From Siminovitchia fortis (GTDB taxonomy: Bacteria; Bacillota; Bacilli; Bacillales; Bacillaceae_C): 44,747 nucleotides of DNA. Location of the stretch: contig NZ_QYTU02000034.1 of NCBI RefSeq assembly GCF_003605365.2, positions 1-44,747 of the forward strand, in the 5' to 3' direction. The notes under the pieces were generated by a model that was not told the origin of the DNA, did not search any database, and saw only the letters and a program-made list of their open reading frames with translations. The stretch's first letter is position 1. The number at the start of each line of letters is the position of its first letter. The translations under genes and the position numbers were made by a program. Positions 6,962-14,938 of the stretch are shown here, one piece after another.

Positions 6962-7743
6962 GTGTCAAATGGATAAAATTGAGCACTCAAATGTTTGAAG
7001 ATGAAAAAATCCGTCTAATTGAGAGCATGCCGGAAGCCGACACCATTTTAATCATATGGGTAAAGCTTCTGGCCCAAGCCGGAAAGACCAATGCCAGCGG
7101 CTATATCTATTTAAGTGAAAAGATCCCTTATACAGATGAAATGCTGGCGACCATTTTTTGCCGACCGTTAAACATTGTCAGATTGGCACTGCAGACGTTC
7201 GAACAATTCGGGATGATTGAAATAGAAGATGGGTTTATAAACATATCAAACTGGGAGAAACACCAGAACATTGATGGCATGGAACGCATTAAAAAGCTGA
7301 ACGCAGAGCGAAATCGCAGATACCGTGAACGAAAAAAACAAAAGCTGTTAGAAGAGCAAAAAGAGAGTGACGTTGCCGTGACGTCACGTGACGGTACAGA
7401 TATAGATATAGATAGAGATATAGATAAAATACCTTATGTCGAGATAATAAATTATCTCAACGGCGTGTCTGGCAAAAACTACAGACCCACAACTCAAAAG
7501 ACAAGATCTGTTATCAAAGCCAGGTGGAATGAAGGTTTTCGGCTGGAAGACTTTAAAAAGGTGATCGACACCAAATGCAGTGAATGGATGCACACGGATA
7601 TGGAAAAATTCATTCGTCCTGAAACATTGTTTAGCAACAAGTTCGAATCGTATTTAAACCAAAAGCCCAAAAGCGAAAATAGCGGCGGGCGGTATGTGCC
7701 TGAGAACTTTGATTATGATTTTACAGCCGGGGAGGATTTCTAA
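6958..7743 (+). CDS. Phage replisome organizer / initiation protein
   Basis: A 261-residue initiator. The N-terminal ~120 residues match the phage replisome-organizer winged-helix domain (VKWIKLSTQMFEDEKIRLIE, then GMIEIEDGFINISNWEKHQN). A basic and repeat-rich linker (about 120-160) precedes a C-terminal domain of the type common in phage DnaD-like proteins (VEIINYLN, ending PETLFSNKFESYLNQ). It should bind the origin and load the DnaB-like helicase encoded next. The linker DNA carries short repeats that may be the origin (7367-7432). Confidence 0.88.
   Translation: MSVKWIKLSTQMFEDEKIRLIESMPEADTILIIWVKLLAQAGKTNASGYIYLSEKIPYTDEMLATIFCRPLNIVRLALQTFEQFGMIEIEDGFINISNWEKHQNIDGMERIKKLNAERNRRYRERKKQKLLEEQKESDVAVTSRDGTDIDIDRDIDKIPYVEIINYLNGVSGKNYRPTTQKTRSVIKARWNEGFRLEDFKKVIDTKCSEWMHTDMEKFIRPETLFSNKFESYLNQKPKSENSGGRYVPENFDYDFTAGEDF
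7367..7432. other. Candidate replication origin inside the initiator gene
   Basis: GTGACG occurs at 7367, 7378 and 7388 (10-11 bp apart, about one helical turn), with a 12-bp palindrome CGTGACGTCACG at 7377-7388. Next to them is an AT-rich run of GATATA repeats (7398-7430). Iterons plus an AT-rich unwinding region inside an initiator gene is a common phage origin layout. The repeats also encode a DIDIDRDIDK linker, so coding constraint is an alternative. Confidence 0.45.
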
Positions 7744-8982
7744 TTGAAGGCCGAACAAGCCTACCTAGGTACGCTGCTAAAAGAAAATCACCTGATCAAA
7801 GATTCTGCTTTAAGCGGTTTCCATTTTGCAGACGGCAGGCACCAGCGCTTGTTTTCGGAAATGAAAAAGCTGGCGGAAACGGGCCAGTCAGTCGATTTGG
7901 TTACGCTGGCAGTAAAAACAGATGTCCTTACACTTGGCGGGGCTTCCTACATCAATGAACTGACTACATACGCCAATCCAAGCAAATTTGACGAATATGA
8001 AAGCTTGATTGTGGACAGCTGGAAAGAACGCGAAAAGCAGAACATCTTGCAGCTTGCCAAAAATGAAGATTGGAACATTGACAAAGTCATCAAGTCACTG
8101 GATGACATCAACGAAGTGCGGGCCAACGATCACACATCCATCAAGGACGCACTTGCCGAAATATATGAGTTGCCGTGGGATGACCGCCCACCGAAAAAAG
8201 GCGTTCCTTCCGGAATTAAAAGAATGGACCATATGACAAACGGTTTCCAGGACAAAGAAGTGACTATCATTGCTGCCCGCCCGAGCATGGGAAAAACAGA
8301 TGTCATGCTGCACATCGGAAAACAGGCGGGCTGGCAAGGGTATCTACCAATCATTTTTTCGCTGGAAATGCCAGCGGAGCGGTTGACCGAAAGATTAATA
8401 GCTTCAACGGGCGGTTACAATCGGGCCAAATTGCGGGATCCATACAGGATGTTAAGCGCACCGCAAAAAGAAATGTGGGCAAAAACGGTCGGCAGATTGT
8501 CAGATACCGATATTCAGATTTTTGACGGCGCGGGGCAATCTGTCCCAGAAATGCGGGCAAAAGTCCGGAAATTGATAAGCGGGACCAATAAAAAGCCGGT
8601 TATCATCATCGACTATCTAACATTAATCAGACCGCGGGAAAGTCATAACGGGAACGTCCATCAGCAAGTGACCGAAATATCAAAGGATTTAAAAACAATG
8701 GCAAAGGAACTTTCCTGCCCGGTTATCTGCCTGGCCCAGTTAAGCAGGGCGGTAGAGCAAAGGCAAGACAAACGGCCAATGATGTCAGACATCCGGGAAT
8801 CCGGAAGCGTTGAGCAAGACGCCGACGTGATTATGTTCCTGTACCGGGATTCGTATTACAACAAGGAATCCGATGACGACACTTTGGAAATGATTATCGC
8901 CAAAAACAGGAATGGCCCGATTGGAACGGTTCTCACTCGATACAACAAACATACCGGAGAGATCCAAGATGTCTACAATTAA
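7744..8982 (+). CDS. DnaB-like replicative helicase
   Basis: A 412-residue DnaB-family helicase that unwinds the fork for phage replication. An N-terminal helical domain (about 1-100) binds partners. The RecA-like ATPase domain has a Walker A (ARPSMGKT, about 178-186), a Walker B (VIIIDYL, about 285) and LAQLSRAVEQR with DIRESGSVEQDAD near 335-360. The TTG start directly follows the stop of the organizer gene. The end overlaps the next gene by 14 bases. Confidence 0.96.
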   Translation: MKAEQAYLGTLLKENHLIKDSALSGFHFADGRHQRLFSEMKKLAETGQSVDLVTLAVKTDVLTLGGASYINELTTYANPSKFDEYESLIVDSWKEREKQNILQLAKNEDWNIDKVIKSLDDINEVRANDHTSIKDALAEIYELPWDDRPPKKGVPSGIKRMDHMTNGFQDKEVTIIAARPSMGKTDVMLHIGKQAGWQGYLPIIFSLEMPAERLTERLIASTGGYNRAKLRDPYRMLSAPQKEMWAKTVGRLSDTDIQIFDGAGQSVPEMRAKVRKLISGTNKKPVIIIDYLTLIRPRESHNGNVHQQVTEISKDLKTMAKELSCPVICLAQLSRAVEQRQDKRPMMSDIRESGSVEQDADVIMFLYRDSYYNKESDDDTLEMIIAKNRNGPIGTVLTRYNKHTGEIQDVYN

Positions 8983-9412
8983 GGATTTGCTTGATGACGC
9001 CGTGAGATACGAAGAATCTGCCCTTGCCCATTACATATTTTTTCTACTCCAAGAGGGCAAGGTGCAGCTGGCGGATGACAAATCAGCATTGGACCTTAAT
9101 CTATCCTATGCAGACAAGTTTCAAGATATGTGGAAAAACAACGTCTTGGGCTTTGACAAAATAAAAATCTACTCTCTCAAACAAAGCAAAGACACATTTA
9201 TTTTCATATTTGCAGAAAGTCCAAGAGACGCTCGGTATCTGTATTGGCGGGAATACGGACAAGAGCCGATCAACTGCATGGAGCTGTCACAGGATGAAAT
9301 TATTTCTTACGGTAATCGGTTCATGTCATTCAGGCAGATTAAAAAAGAAATGCAGAAATTCCCTTGTATCTTGGGATATTTCAAGAAACCTAATTTGACA
9401 GTTAGGAGGTAA
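8969..9412 (+). CDS. Hypothetical protein, 147 aa
   Basis: The start is the ATG at 8969, inside the end of the helicase gene. The upstream alternative at 8912 would overlap much further and lacks a ribosome binding site. The N-terminal half is helical (IKDLLDDAVRYEESALAHYI), the C-terminal half mixed. Similar small proteins follow DnaB in Bacillus phages, but I know no function. Confidence 0.65.
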   Translation: MSTIKDLLDDAVRYEESALAHYIFFLLQEGKVQLADDKSALDLNLSYADKFQDMWKNNVLGFDKIKIYSLKQSKDTFIFIFAESPRDARYLYWREYGQEPINCMELSQDEIISYGNRFMSFRQIKKEMQKFPCILGYFKKPNLTVRR

Positions 9413-9416
9413 CGGG

Positions 9417-9863
9417 ATGGGAGCCCAGCCTAAAACAGACAATGATTTGCTGATGCTCAAACGTTTTGAAAAAGCTCACGAGCAAGCTATAGCGGAAATA
9501 CAGGCCCTTGATAGCCGCATGGACCACCTAGCCCCTTATGAAATTGGCAAGCTCCAATATTTGTACACAAAAGCAGAGCGACAGGCGTGGAATATAGCCG
9601 CATGGCACAAGAAAAAGCAGAAGTATTACGAGGGCATGGCTGAGGTAGCACAGGGGCAGGAGTACAAGCAGATGCGGGATAGTGGTAAGACAGGGACCGA
9701 CGCACAATACCTGTCCCGGATATCAAAAGGCGCACAGCTGACATATGCGGCAGAGTATGAGGGCGACTACATCACTTGGAGGGGGATAGCGCAGACTTAC
9801 GAAGGCGCAAGACTGGCTCTGAAGGACATTATGAAATCAATTGAAGCGCAGGGAGGAAGTTGA
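9417..9863 (+). CDS. Hypothetical helical protein, 148 aa
   Basis: AGGAGGTAACGGG sets the ATG at 9417. The product is mostly helical with coiled-coil character (about 15-75) and a C-terminal helix (YEGARLALKDIMKSIEAQ). No domain recognised. It lies between the helicase and SSB genes, so a replication accessory role is possible. Confidence 0.6.
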   Translation: MGAQPKTDNDLLMLKRFEKAHEQAIAEIQALDSRMDHLAPYEIGKLQYLYTKAERQAWNIAAWHKKKQKYYEGMAEVAQGQEYKQMRDSGKTGTDAQYLSRISKGAQLTYAAEYEGDYITWRGIAQTYEGARLALKDIMKSIEAQGGS

Positions 9864-9865
9864 AA

Positions 9866-10084
9866 ATGAGAGATTGCTATATAAAAACAGGGGAGGAAAA
9901 AGCTAAATTTATAGGGGTTTTCCAGAGGTCCAATGTTATTGACGCATCTCCTTTTGTTGGTGGTCATCCTGGCGGAGTAATAGCCTACCCGGTTGCAGTT
10001 GTCGAAAAGGAAAACGGACAGTTAGTTGAATATCCAGTAAATAATGTGAGTTTCAAGGAGGTAAGAAATGAAACAGAAATTTAA
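9866..10084 (+). CDS. Hypothetical protein, 72 aa
   Basis: The ATG at 9866 is preferred over the TTG at 9860 because GGGAGGAAG then lies at normal spacing. The product is a small beta-rich protein (FIGVFQRS, VIAYPVAVVEKENGQ) of a kind found beside phage SSB genes. Function unknown. It overlaps the next gene by 17 bases. Confidence 0.6.
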   Translation: MRDCYIKTGEEKAKFIGVFQRSNVIDASPFVGGHPGGVIAYPVAVVEKENGQLVEYPVNNVSFKEVRNETEI

Positions 10085-10238
10085 AGTAGAATCCTATTTT
10101 TGTGATGCTAGAACATTGGAAAACAAAATGAATGAACAATATGAGAAGGGTTATTATCCGAAACAAATAAAGGTTGAACATTATCAAAATTCGGTAGAAG
10201 GCTTCATCATTTACGAGTTGGAGGAATCGTCATGCTAA
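10068..10238 (+). CDS. Hypothetical protein, 56 aa
   Basis: A short frame with a strong AAGGAGGTAAG site (10055-10065) and an ATG at 10068. It overlaps both neighbours (17 bases upstream, 7 bases into ssb), as expected of a tight operon. The product contains a Lys/Tyr-rich middle ([15 protein letters not shown]). No family recognised. Confidence 0.6.
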   Translation: MKQKFKVESYFCDARTLENKMNEQYEKGYYPKQIKVEHYQNSVEGFIIYELEESSC

Positions 10239-10657
10239 ACAGAGTCGTCCTTGTAGGACGTTTAACCAAAGATGTAGACCTAAAATACACGCCTAATGGT
10301 GTGCCTGTAGCTAGTTTCACATTGGCAGTAAACAGAACATTCACTAACCAACAGGGCGAACGTGAAGCAGACTTTATAAATTGTGTTGTCTGGCGTAAAC
10401 CGGCAGAAAACGCGGCGAATTATCTCAGCAAGGGCTCACTTGCCGGAGTAGACGGAAGGCTCCAAACACGAAGCTATGAGGGACAGGACGGCAAGAGAGT
10501 TTACGTGACAGAGGTTGTCGCTGACAGCGTGCAATTCCTGGAACCGAAAAAGCAAGGCGGGCAGAGCAAAGGTCAAAGGTACACGGCAGATCCCGGTGAT
10601 CCGTTCCAGGATAATGGGCAGCCCGTTGATATCCAAGATGACCAACTTCCATTCTGA
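10232..10657 (+). CDS. ssb: Single-stranded DNA-binding protein
   Basis: A 141-residue SSB that coats single strands in replication and recombination. The OB fold is clear: [51 protein letters not shown] and [12 protein letters not shown]. The acidic tail ends DDQLPF, very close to the canonical DDDLPF partner-binding tip. It overlaps the preceding small gene and shares the early operon. Confidence 0.97.
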   Translation: MLNRVVLVGRLTKDVDLKYTPNGVPVASFTLAVNRTFTNQQGEREADFINCVVWRKPAENAANYLSKGSLAGVDGRLQTRSYEGQDGKRVYVTEVVADSVQFLEPKKQGGQSKGQRYTADPGDPFQDNGQPVDIQDDQLPF

Positions 10658-10673
10658 AAAAGGAGTCGATACC

Positions 10674-11192
10674 ATGAGTTTTGGTTTTCATCCTATCAGC
10701 AAAGAAGCACAGATACGCAAAGTACCCATCAAGCAACGAAAACAGAACAACAAACCGGAGTTACACAAGGGGCGCTTGATTCCCAAGCGCTCCGTCCGGG
10801 GAAGAATAATGAAAAAAGATTACAACGAAGCGCTACGGCGGCATGGGGAATATTGCTACCTGTGCGGGACAACAGTAGGGCTAGAAGCACACCACGTTCG
10901 CTTCAGGAGCAACGGAGGCCGTGGAGGCTGGCGGAATATCCGTTTCCTCTGCAACGAACATCACAGAGGGAAATACAGTCCGCACCGGGACGAGGGAGTC
11001 AGACGGGCGCTGGAAACGGTGCATGAGGAACTCTATGGACCTTGGTATTGGGCGGATCGGTACGACATTTTTAAAGCGGGCCTGATCCCTACTCCTACGG
11101 AAGAATGCTTTGAACGCTTCATGGCCGAAGAAGAACGGAAGGCGAGGTACAGGAATATAGACGTTGATTGCAGTGCGAATGCTTATTTTTAG
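10674..11192 (+). CDS. HNH endonuclease
   Basis: A 172-residue protein with a zinc-bound HNH motif: CYLCGTTVGLEAHHVRF, N at GWRNIRFLC and H in NEHHRGKYSPH. The ATG at 10674 follows AAAAAGGAG; the longer upstream frame merely overlaps ssb. HNH proteins in this position (after ssb) may act in recombination or be mobile; the C-terminal ~60 residues are unassigned. Confidence 0.82.
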   Translation: MSFGFHPISKEAQIRKVPIKQRKQNNKPELHKGRLIPKRSVRGRIMKKDYNEALRRHGEYCYLCGTTVGLEAHHVRFRSNGGRGGWRNIRFLCNEHHRGKYSPHRDEGVRRALETVHEELYGPWYWADRYDIFKAGLIPTPTEECFERFMAEEERKARYRNIDVDCSANAYF

Positions 11193-11203
11193 GAGGGGTG
11201 GAA

Positions 11204-11551
11204 TTGAAAGTCCCATTATCCGAAATCCAGAAAGGCGATTTTATTAATATGATTGTCTTTGATGTGAATAAAGTCGCCGCCCGAGTTCCATTTCGGGTGG
11301 ATCATATAAAAACTGAACACGGAAAAGTCTGGATGGATATTACGGATAGACAAGGAAGAAAAAGGCATTATGGCTTCTTGGACCCGGAATTAAAAATAGA
11401 ACGAGCTGATGGATTTGTGGATACGGGCCAACTGACGGAATTTGAACACCTGCAAAACAAACTGGCAACCATCCGGGAAATATGCGATCTGGAGCGCCCT
11501 GATCACATCAAGGTGTTCAAGATTAAGGAAATATTGGAGGGTGTGAAATGA
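11204..11551 (+). CDS. Hypothetical protein, 115 aa
   Basis: The TTG at 11204 is chosen because AGGAGGGGTGG (11191-11201) lies directly upstream. The N-terminal half looks beta-rich (MIVFDVNKVAARVPFRVDHI), with a helical C-terminal half. No domain recognised. It overlaps the next start by 4 bases. Confidence 0.6.
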   Translation: MKVPLSEIQKGDFINMIVFDVNKVAARVPFRVDHIKTEHGKVWMDITDRQGRKRHYGFLDPELKIERADGFVDTGQLTEFEHLQNKLATIREICDLERPDHIKVFKIKEILEGVK

Positions 11552-11889
11552 GTCAAGGTGCTTTTTATAAAGAATTGGAAGATGATTTGACGCTTGACAA
11601 TGTGAATATGCGAATTTATGAAAACATCGGAAAAGAAATCGGAAAATTGGTAGATGAAAAAAACGTTGCATATGGTGATGCTTTTAACAAATCAGGTGAT
11701 TTTCTCGAAATTCTTTATCCGAACGGAATACAACCTCACCAATACGACGACATGTTAGCTATAATCCGTGTGTTTGACAAACTAATGAGAATTTCAACCC
11801 AAAAAGAGGCGTTTAAAGAGAACCCTTGGGAAGATATAGCCGGGTATGGCATTTTAAGGAGTATGTCAAATGGCAAGAAGAATCGTTGA
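11548..11889 (+). CDS. Nucleotide modification associated domain 1 (DUF1599-like) protein
   Basis: A 113-residue protein with the Nmad1/DUF1599 pattern: a YGDAFNKSGDF motif, the YPNGIQPHQYDDMLAIIRVFDKLMRI core and the KENPWEDIAGYGIL end. The family is all-helical and associated in phages with nucleotide or base modification pathways; its reaction is not settled. The last 20 bases overlap the following homing nuclease gene. Confidence 0.72.
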   Translation: MSQGAFYKELEDDLTLDNVNMRIYENIGKEIGKLVDEKNVAYGDAFNKSGDFLEILYPNGIQPHQYDDMLAIIRVFDKLMRISTQKEAFKENPWEDIAGYGILRSMSNGKKNR

Positions 11890-12727
11890 TCTAACAGGAA
11901 AGAGGTTTGGTAAGTTGGTGGTGGTTGAGGTTGCAGGGAGAGATAAGCATAAAAGGGTAACCTGGAAGTGTTTATGCGATTGTGGAAACGAGGTTGTTAT
12001 TCGTTCGAATAATCTAAGAACCGGGAACAGCGAATCGTGCGGATGCGAAAAGTGGGCAAAGAATAAAACTGTACGAAATTTAACAGGAGAAAAGTTTGGT
12101 AGGTTAGTAGTTCTTGAAAGAGATAATTCGATAACAGGAAAGGTTTATTGGATTTGTAAGTGCGAATGCAGCAACCAAACTACTGTATGGATGGGGCATT
12201 TGGTAACCGGCCACACAAAATCTTGTGGCTGTTTGAAAAACGAACAAAAAAACACGGTTCCCAAAAGGTCATCTGCAAAAACTCAAAGATGGTCCGTGTA
12301 TATAAGGAACATCAATGGTAACAAATGCATGCTTTGTGGAGCGAGCGAAAACTTACACGCTCACCACTTGGATTCTTATCTCGAAAATGAAGAAAGGCGC
12401 TTTGATATTGATAACGGAGTGTGTTTGTGTCAAAGGTGTCATTGGAAATTTCACAGGCGGTACGGTTTTGGAAACGCAAAAGCAGAGGATTTTCATGAGT
12501 TCGCAGGACTACCGCCTTACGAAAGAGATTTAATTGAAATCATTGACGTGGACGAAGCGTTAAAGGGGAGAAAACCAAAGTGGTTTAAAGAAGCCTTAGA
12601 GATGTCTGAAGAACCAACTGATTTAGGTCGAGTTGTGAAGCTAATATTAAACGCTAAAAACCTTGGAGATTTAAAGGAAGCCTCATTTTATTTAAACAGA
12701 TTTGTAGAAAGGAGCAAGCAAAAATGA
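11870..12727 (+). CDS. HNH homing endonuclease with two zinc-finger-like repeats
   Basis: A 285-residue free-standing homing-type nuclease. Two DNA-binding repeats come first (about 8-60 and 69-122), each with LTG.(R/K)FG(K/R)LVV, a WKCLCDCG-type Cys cluster and a SCGC close. An HNH domain follows (about 150-195: CMLCGASENLHAHHLDSY, DNGVCLCQRCHWKFHRRYG). The C-terminal ~90 residues may bind DNA. This architecture is typical of selfish elements inserted between phage genes, and its DNA is more AT-rich than its neighbours. Confidence 0.85.
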   Translation: MARRIVDLTGKRFGKLVVVEVAGRDKHKRVTWKCLCDCGNEVVIRSNNLRTGNSESCGCEKWAKNKTVRNLTGEKFGRLVVLERDNSITGKVYWICKCECSNQTTVWMGHLVTGHTKSCGCLKNEQKNTVPKRSSAKTQRWSVYIRNINGNKCMLCGASENLHAHHLDSYLENEERRFDIDNGVCLCQRCHWKFHRRYGFGNAKAEDFHEFAGLPPYERDLIEIIDVDEALKGRKPKWFKEALEMSEEPTDLGRVVKLILNAKNLGDLKEASFYLNRFVERSKQK

Positions 12728-13335
12728 ACATAGTCTATGAACCCATGGACCGGATCATGGTCCTGGAACAAGTCAGCAGCATATTAGCAGACCATCCCCC
12801 GTTAATGGGAAAAAATTGCGAATGCGAACTGTGTCAGCAAGCTTCAGAGGCCGGGAGAGCGGCCCGGTATTCGCCAAAGGTGGCCCGTATCCTTGCGAAA
12901 GGTGAGGACATGACGACAAGCGAATATGAGTATCTCATTCAGAGAGGGCTAACACAAGAAGAAATTGAAATGGAAACGGGTGTTGTGTTAGCAAGATTCG
13001 GTCAGCCATCGACCCCACTCACGCTGCAAGGGTATGAAAGGTTGAAAGAGCAAGGTGCAAGGGATATAGAAATCGCCCGTATGTATGGGATGACAGAATC
13101 GGCATTTTACAAATGGAAACGCATGAACGGGATTATAAAGATTGTTGTCAAGGGCTTAGACAAAGAAACATACGCGGAATTGAAATCAGCCGGTTTCTCT
13201 GATAGGGAAATAGCCTTGAAGTTCGGGACTCATCAAGAAAATATCCATTGCTGGAAACATCAGAATTTCATCGTAGAGGAAATAAAGGCCATGAACCAAA
13301 CCCCAGGTAGATATAAAAGGAGGCAGAACGCATGA
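12724..13335 (+). CDS. HTH-containing phage protein, 203 aa
   Basis: A GAAAGGAGC site precedes the ATG. The N-terminal part carries a CECELCQ cysteine cluster (about 34-40), which may bind zinc. Two helix-turn-helix-like segments follow (RLKEQGARDIEIARMYGM then SAFYKWKR; AGFSDREIALKFGTHQ then NIHCWK). These resemble repeats in phage transcription regulators, but I cannot assign a target. Confidence 0.6.
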   Translation: MNIVYEPMDRIMVLEQVSSILADHPPLMGKNCECELCQQASEAGRAARYSPKVARILAKGEDMTTSEYEYLIQRGLTQEEIEMETGVVLARFGQPSTPLTLQGYERLKEQGARDIEIARMYGMTESAFYKWKRMNGIIKIVVKGLDKETYAELKSAGFSDREIALKFGTHQENIHCWKHQNFIVEEIKAMNQTPGRYKRRQNA

Positions 13336-13421
13336 AAAAGTGGACCTATGCAGAATGGTTGGCATGGCAACAAAAAGTGATTCGTGAGGAATTAAAGGAG
13401 CTGGCGGAAAAACGCAAATAA
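13332..13421 (+). CDS. 29-aa peptide
   Basis: Overlaps the previous stop as ATGA and encodes a highly charged amphipathic helix (EWLAWQQKVIREELKELAEK). Coupled translation is likely. Similar tiny proteins are common in Bacillus phage early operons. Function unknown. Confidence 0.45.
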   Translation: MKKWTYAEWLAWQQKVIREELKELAEKRK

Positions 13422-13440
13422 ACGTAAGGGGGCGGATATC

Positions 13441-13683
13441 GTGAAACCGGGTGAGTGGGTCAGGCGGAAAACATTCGGCAACGTCGGCTGGATTGAATCC
13501 ATACGTGAGGAAAAAGGGGTGGTTGTGCAGTATCCGAACCACACATCCACAGTTCATCCGAATTTGTTAGAAAACTACGAGGCTATTTTACCGGAAGTGC
13601 AGGAGGAAGCAAAGCGGATATTTGTGGAAATGGCATTGATGACGAGGGACAGAGAATGGTTTATGAAAGTGACAGCGAAATGA
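13441..13683 (+). CDS. Hypothetical protein, 80 aa
   Basis: The GTG start follows AAGGGGGCGG. The N-terminal half is beta-rich and SH3-like (MKPGEWVRRKTFGNVGWI, GVVVQYPN). The C-terminal half is a helix that resembles IDEAL-type tails in pattern (EAKRIFVEMALMTRDREWF). Function unknown; the end overlaps the next gene by 28 bases. Confidence 0.55.
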   Translation: MKPGEWVRRKTFGNVGWIESIREEKGVVVQYPNHTSTVHPNLLENYEAILPEVQEEAKRIFVEMALMTRDREWFMKVTAK

Positions 13684-13874
13684 TGCAAAAACTAAAAGAA
13701 GTTGGTTACTTGGAAAAAGGAATGGTGCTTGTCGATGTGGATGGTAAGGAAGGCAAAGTTACAGGGCTATACGGCGACAATGATTTTATGATGGTGGAAT
13801 TTGACAACAATCAAAACAGGCGCATCTTGTGGGATTGGGAGAATTTAAGTGACAGAGTATATGTGCGGAGGTAA
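13656..13874 (+). CDS. Hypothetical protein, 72 aa
   Basis: Starts inside the previous gene behind GAGGGACAG. It has a beta-rich middle (GMVLVDVDGKEGKVTGLYG) and a RILWDWENL end. ATG codons at 13680 and 13683 are alternative starts. No family recognised. Confidence 0.5.
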   Translation: MVYESDSEMMQKLKEVGYLEKGMVLVDVDGKEGKVTGLYGDNDFMMVEFDNNQNRRILWDWENLSDRVYVRR

Positions 13875-13877
13875 GCC

Positions 13878-14201
13878 ATGAGACTCAACGAATTTCAAAA
13901 TCTATCTAAAAGAACGCTTCCGGACGGGGAGTTAAAGGATAAGCTGGCAAACTATGGCATGGGAATTGCTGGGGAAGCTGCCGAGGTGACAGATGAATTA
14001 AAGAAAGCTGTCTTTCATGGTCATGATCTCAATGCGGACAAGATTAAGAAGGAGTTGGGCGATTGCCTGCACTACATTGCGGGCATTGCCACCTTCCTTG
14101 ATCTGACGCTAGAGGAAATCGCTTATGAAAATATTGAGAAACTGAAAAAACGTTATCCAGATGGATTTTCCGAAAAAGCAAGCAGGAATAGGGTGATTTA
14201 A
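13878..14201 (+). CDS. MazG-like nucleotide pyrophosphohydrolase
   Basis: A 107-residue all-helical NTP-PPase of the MazG type, which cleaves nucleoside triphosphates to the monophosphate and pyrophosphate. The metal-binding pattern is visible: GEAAEVTDELKK (E..E pair) and KKELGDCLHYIAGIA (E..D pair). Phage copies are thought to clear abnormal nucleotides or lower (p)ppGpp. It lies in the nucleotide and modification gene block. Confidence 0.88.
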   Translation: MRLNEFQNLSKRTLPDGELKDKLANYGMGIAGEAAEVTDELKKAVFHGHDLNADKIKKELGDCLHYIAGIATFLDLTLEEIAYENIEKLKKRYPDGFSEKASRNRVI

Positions 14202-14345
14202 TTGGAGGAAAGCAAAGAATGGTACGTGGAGCAATTATTGGCAATGCCAAACAACGGCTATGACCGGGACTCGCTGGAAAGGATGACCGTTGTGCAACTA
14301 TACAAACTCTACTGTGAGCGCCTCGACAGGCAGGGGATGGTTTGA
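14202..14345 (+). CDS. Hypothetical protein, 47 aa
   Basis: The TTG start directly follows the MazG-like stop, with only GGGTGA as a weak ribosome binding site, and the gene overlaps the RusA start. The product has a two-helix pattern (WYVEQLLAMP then MTVVQLYKLYCERL) somewhat like FbpA-type small basic proteins. That resemblance is weak. Confidence 0.45.
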   Translation: MEESKEWYVEQLLAMPNNGYDRDSLERMTVVQLYKLYCERLDRQGMV

Positions 14346-14767
14346 TGTTGTACATCGAAATTCCCGGCGAGCCTGTGGCCCAGGGGAGGCCGAGGGCAAC
14401 CACGATCAACGGCAGGGTCAGGCTTTACGATCCTGCCAAATCCAAAAATTATAAGGAGCACGTCAGGTTAGTTGCTCAATCGGCACGCCATAGGGCAGGA
14501 ATTAGGCTTTTTACGGGTCCTTTAAGAGTTCGAATGGTTATACACCGGAAAATACCAACGCGCTTCAGAAAGTGGGAAAAAGAGCTTGCCAGTGTGGGCA
14601 AGATTAGACCGACAACCAAGCCGGACAGTGATAATTACTCAAAAAGCTTGCTTGATGCTATGAATGGGATCATTTATGAGGATGATTCCCAAGTCGTGGA
14701 ATTATCAGTTTCAAAGTTTTATAGCGAAAATCCGAGGGTGGAAATCAGAATCGAGGAGATAGCATGA
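14345..14767 (+). CDS. rusA: RusA-family Holliday junction resolvase
   Basis: A 140-residue RusA-type endonuclease that cuts four-way junctions made during phage recombination. Family motifs are the N-terminal IEIPGEPVAQGRPRATT, the Asp-rich active site KPDSDNYSKSLLDAMNG and IIYEDDSQVVEL. The ATG at 14345 overlaps the previous stop; the TTG at 14342 is rejected. It pairs functionally with the ERF annealing protein and SSB upstream. Confidence 0.93.
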   Translation: MLYIEIPGEPVAQGRPRATTINGRVRLYDPAKSKNYKEHVRLVAQSARHRAGIRLFTGPLRVRMVIHRKIPTRFRKWEKELASVGKIRPTTKPDSDNYSKSLLDAMNGIIYEDDSQVVELSVSKFYSENPRVEIRIEEIA

Positions 14768-14934
14768 CATTTGTTGATCTATCCGACAAAACACGGCAAG
14801 TCTGCAAGGACAACTATCACGATTGCGGAGGCTGCCCTATCCGGGCGGTCTGTATCAAAAATGTTTTGCCGACAAAGGAAAAGTACAATGAGTGGATTCG
14901 GGAAATAAATGCGGTGGTGGAGGGAGTGAGGTGA
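14764..14934 (+). CDS. Cysteine-rich small protein, 56 aa
   Basis: Coupled to rusA by an ATGA overlap. Four cysteines are clustered (VCKDNYHDCGGCPIRAVC, residues 13-30), suggesting a bound zinc or iron-sulfur cluster. Small proteins with this pattern are common in Bacillus phages; their function is not known to me. Confidence 0.6.
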   Translation: MTFVDLSDKTRQVCKDNYHDCGGCPIRAVCIKNVLPTKEKYNEWIREINAVVEGVR

Positions 14935-14938
14935 CAAG

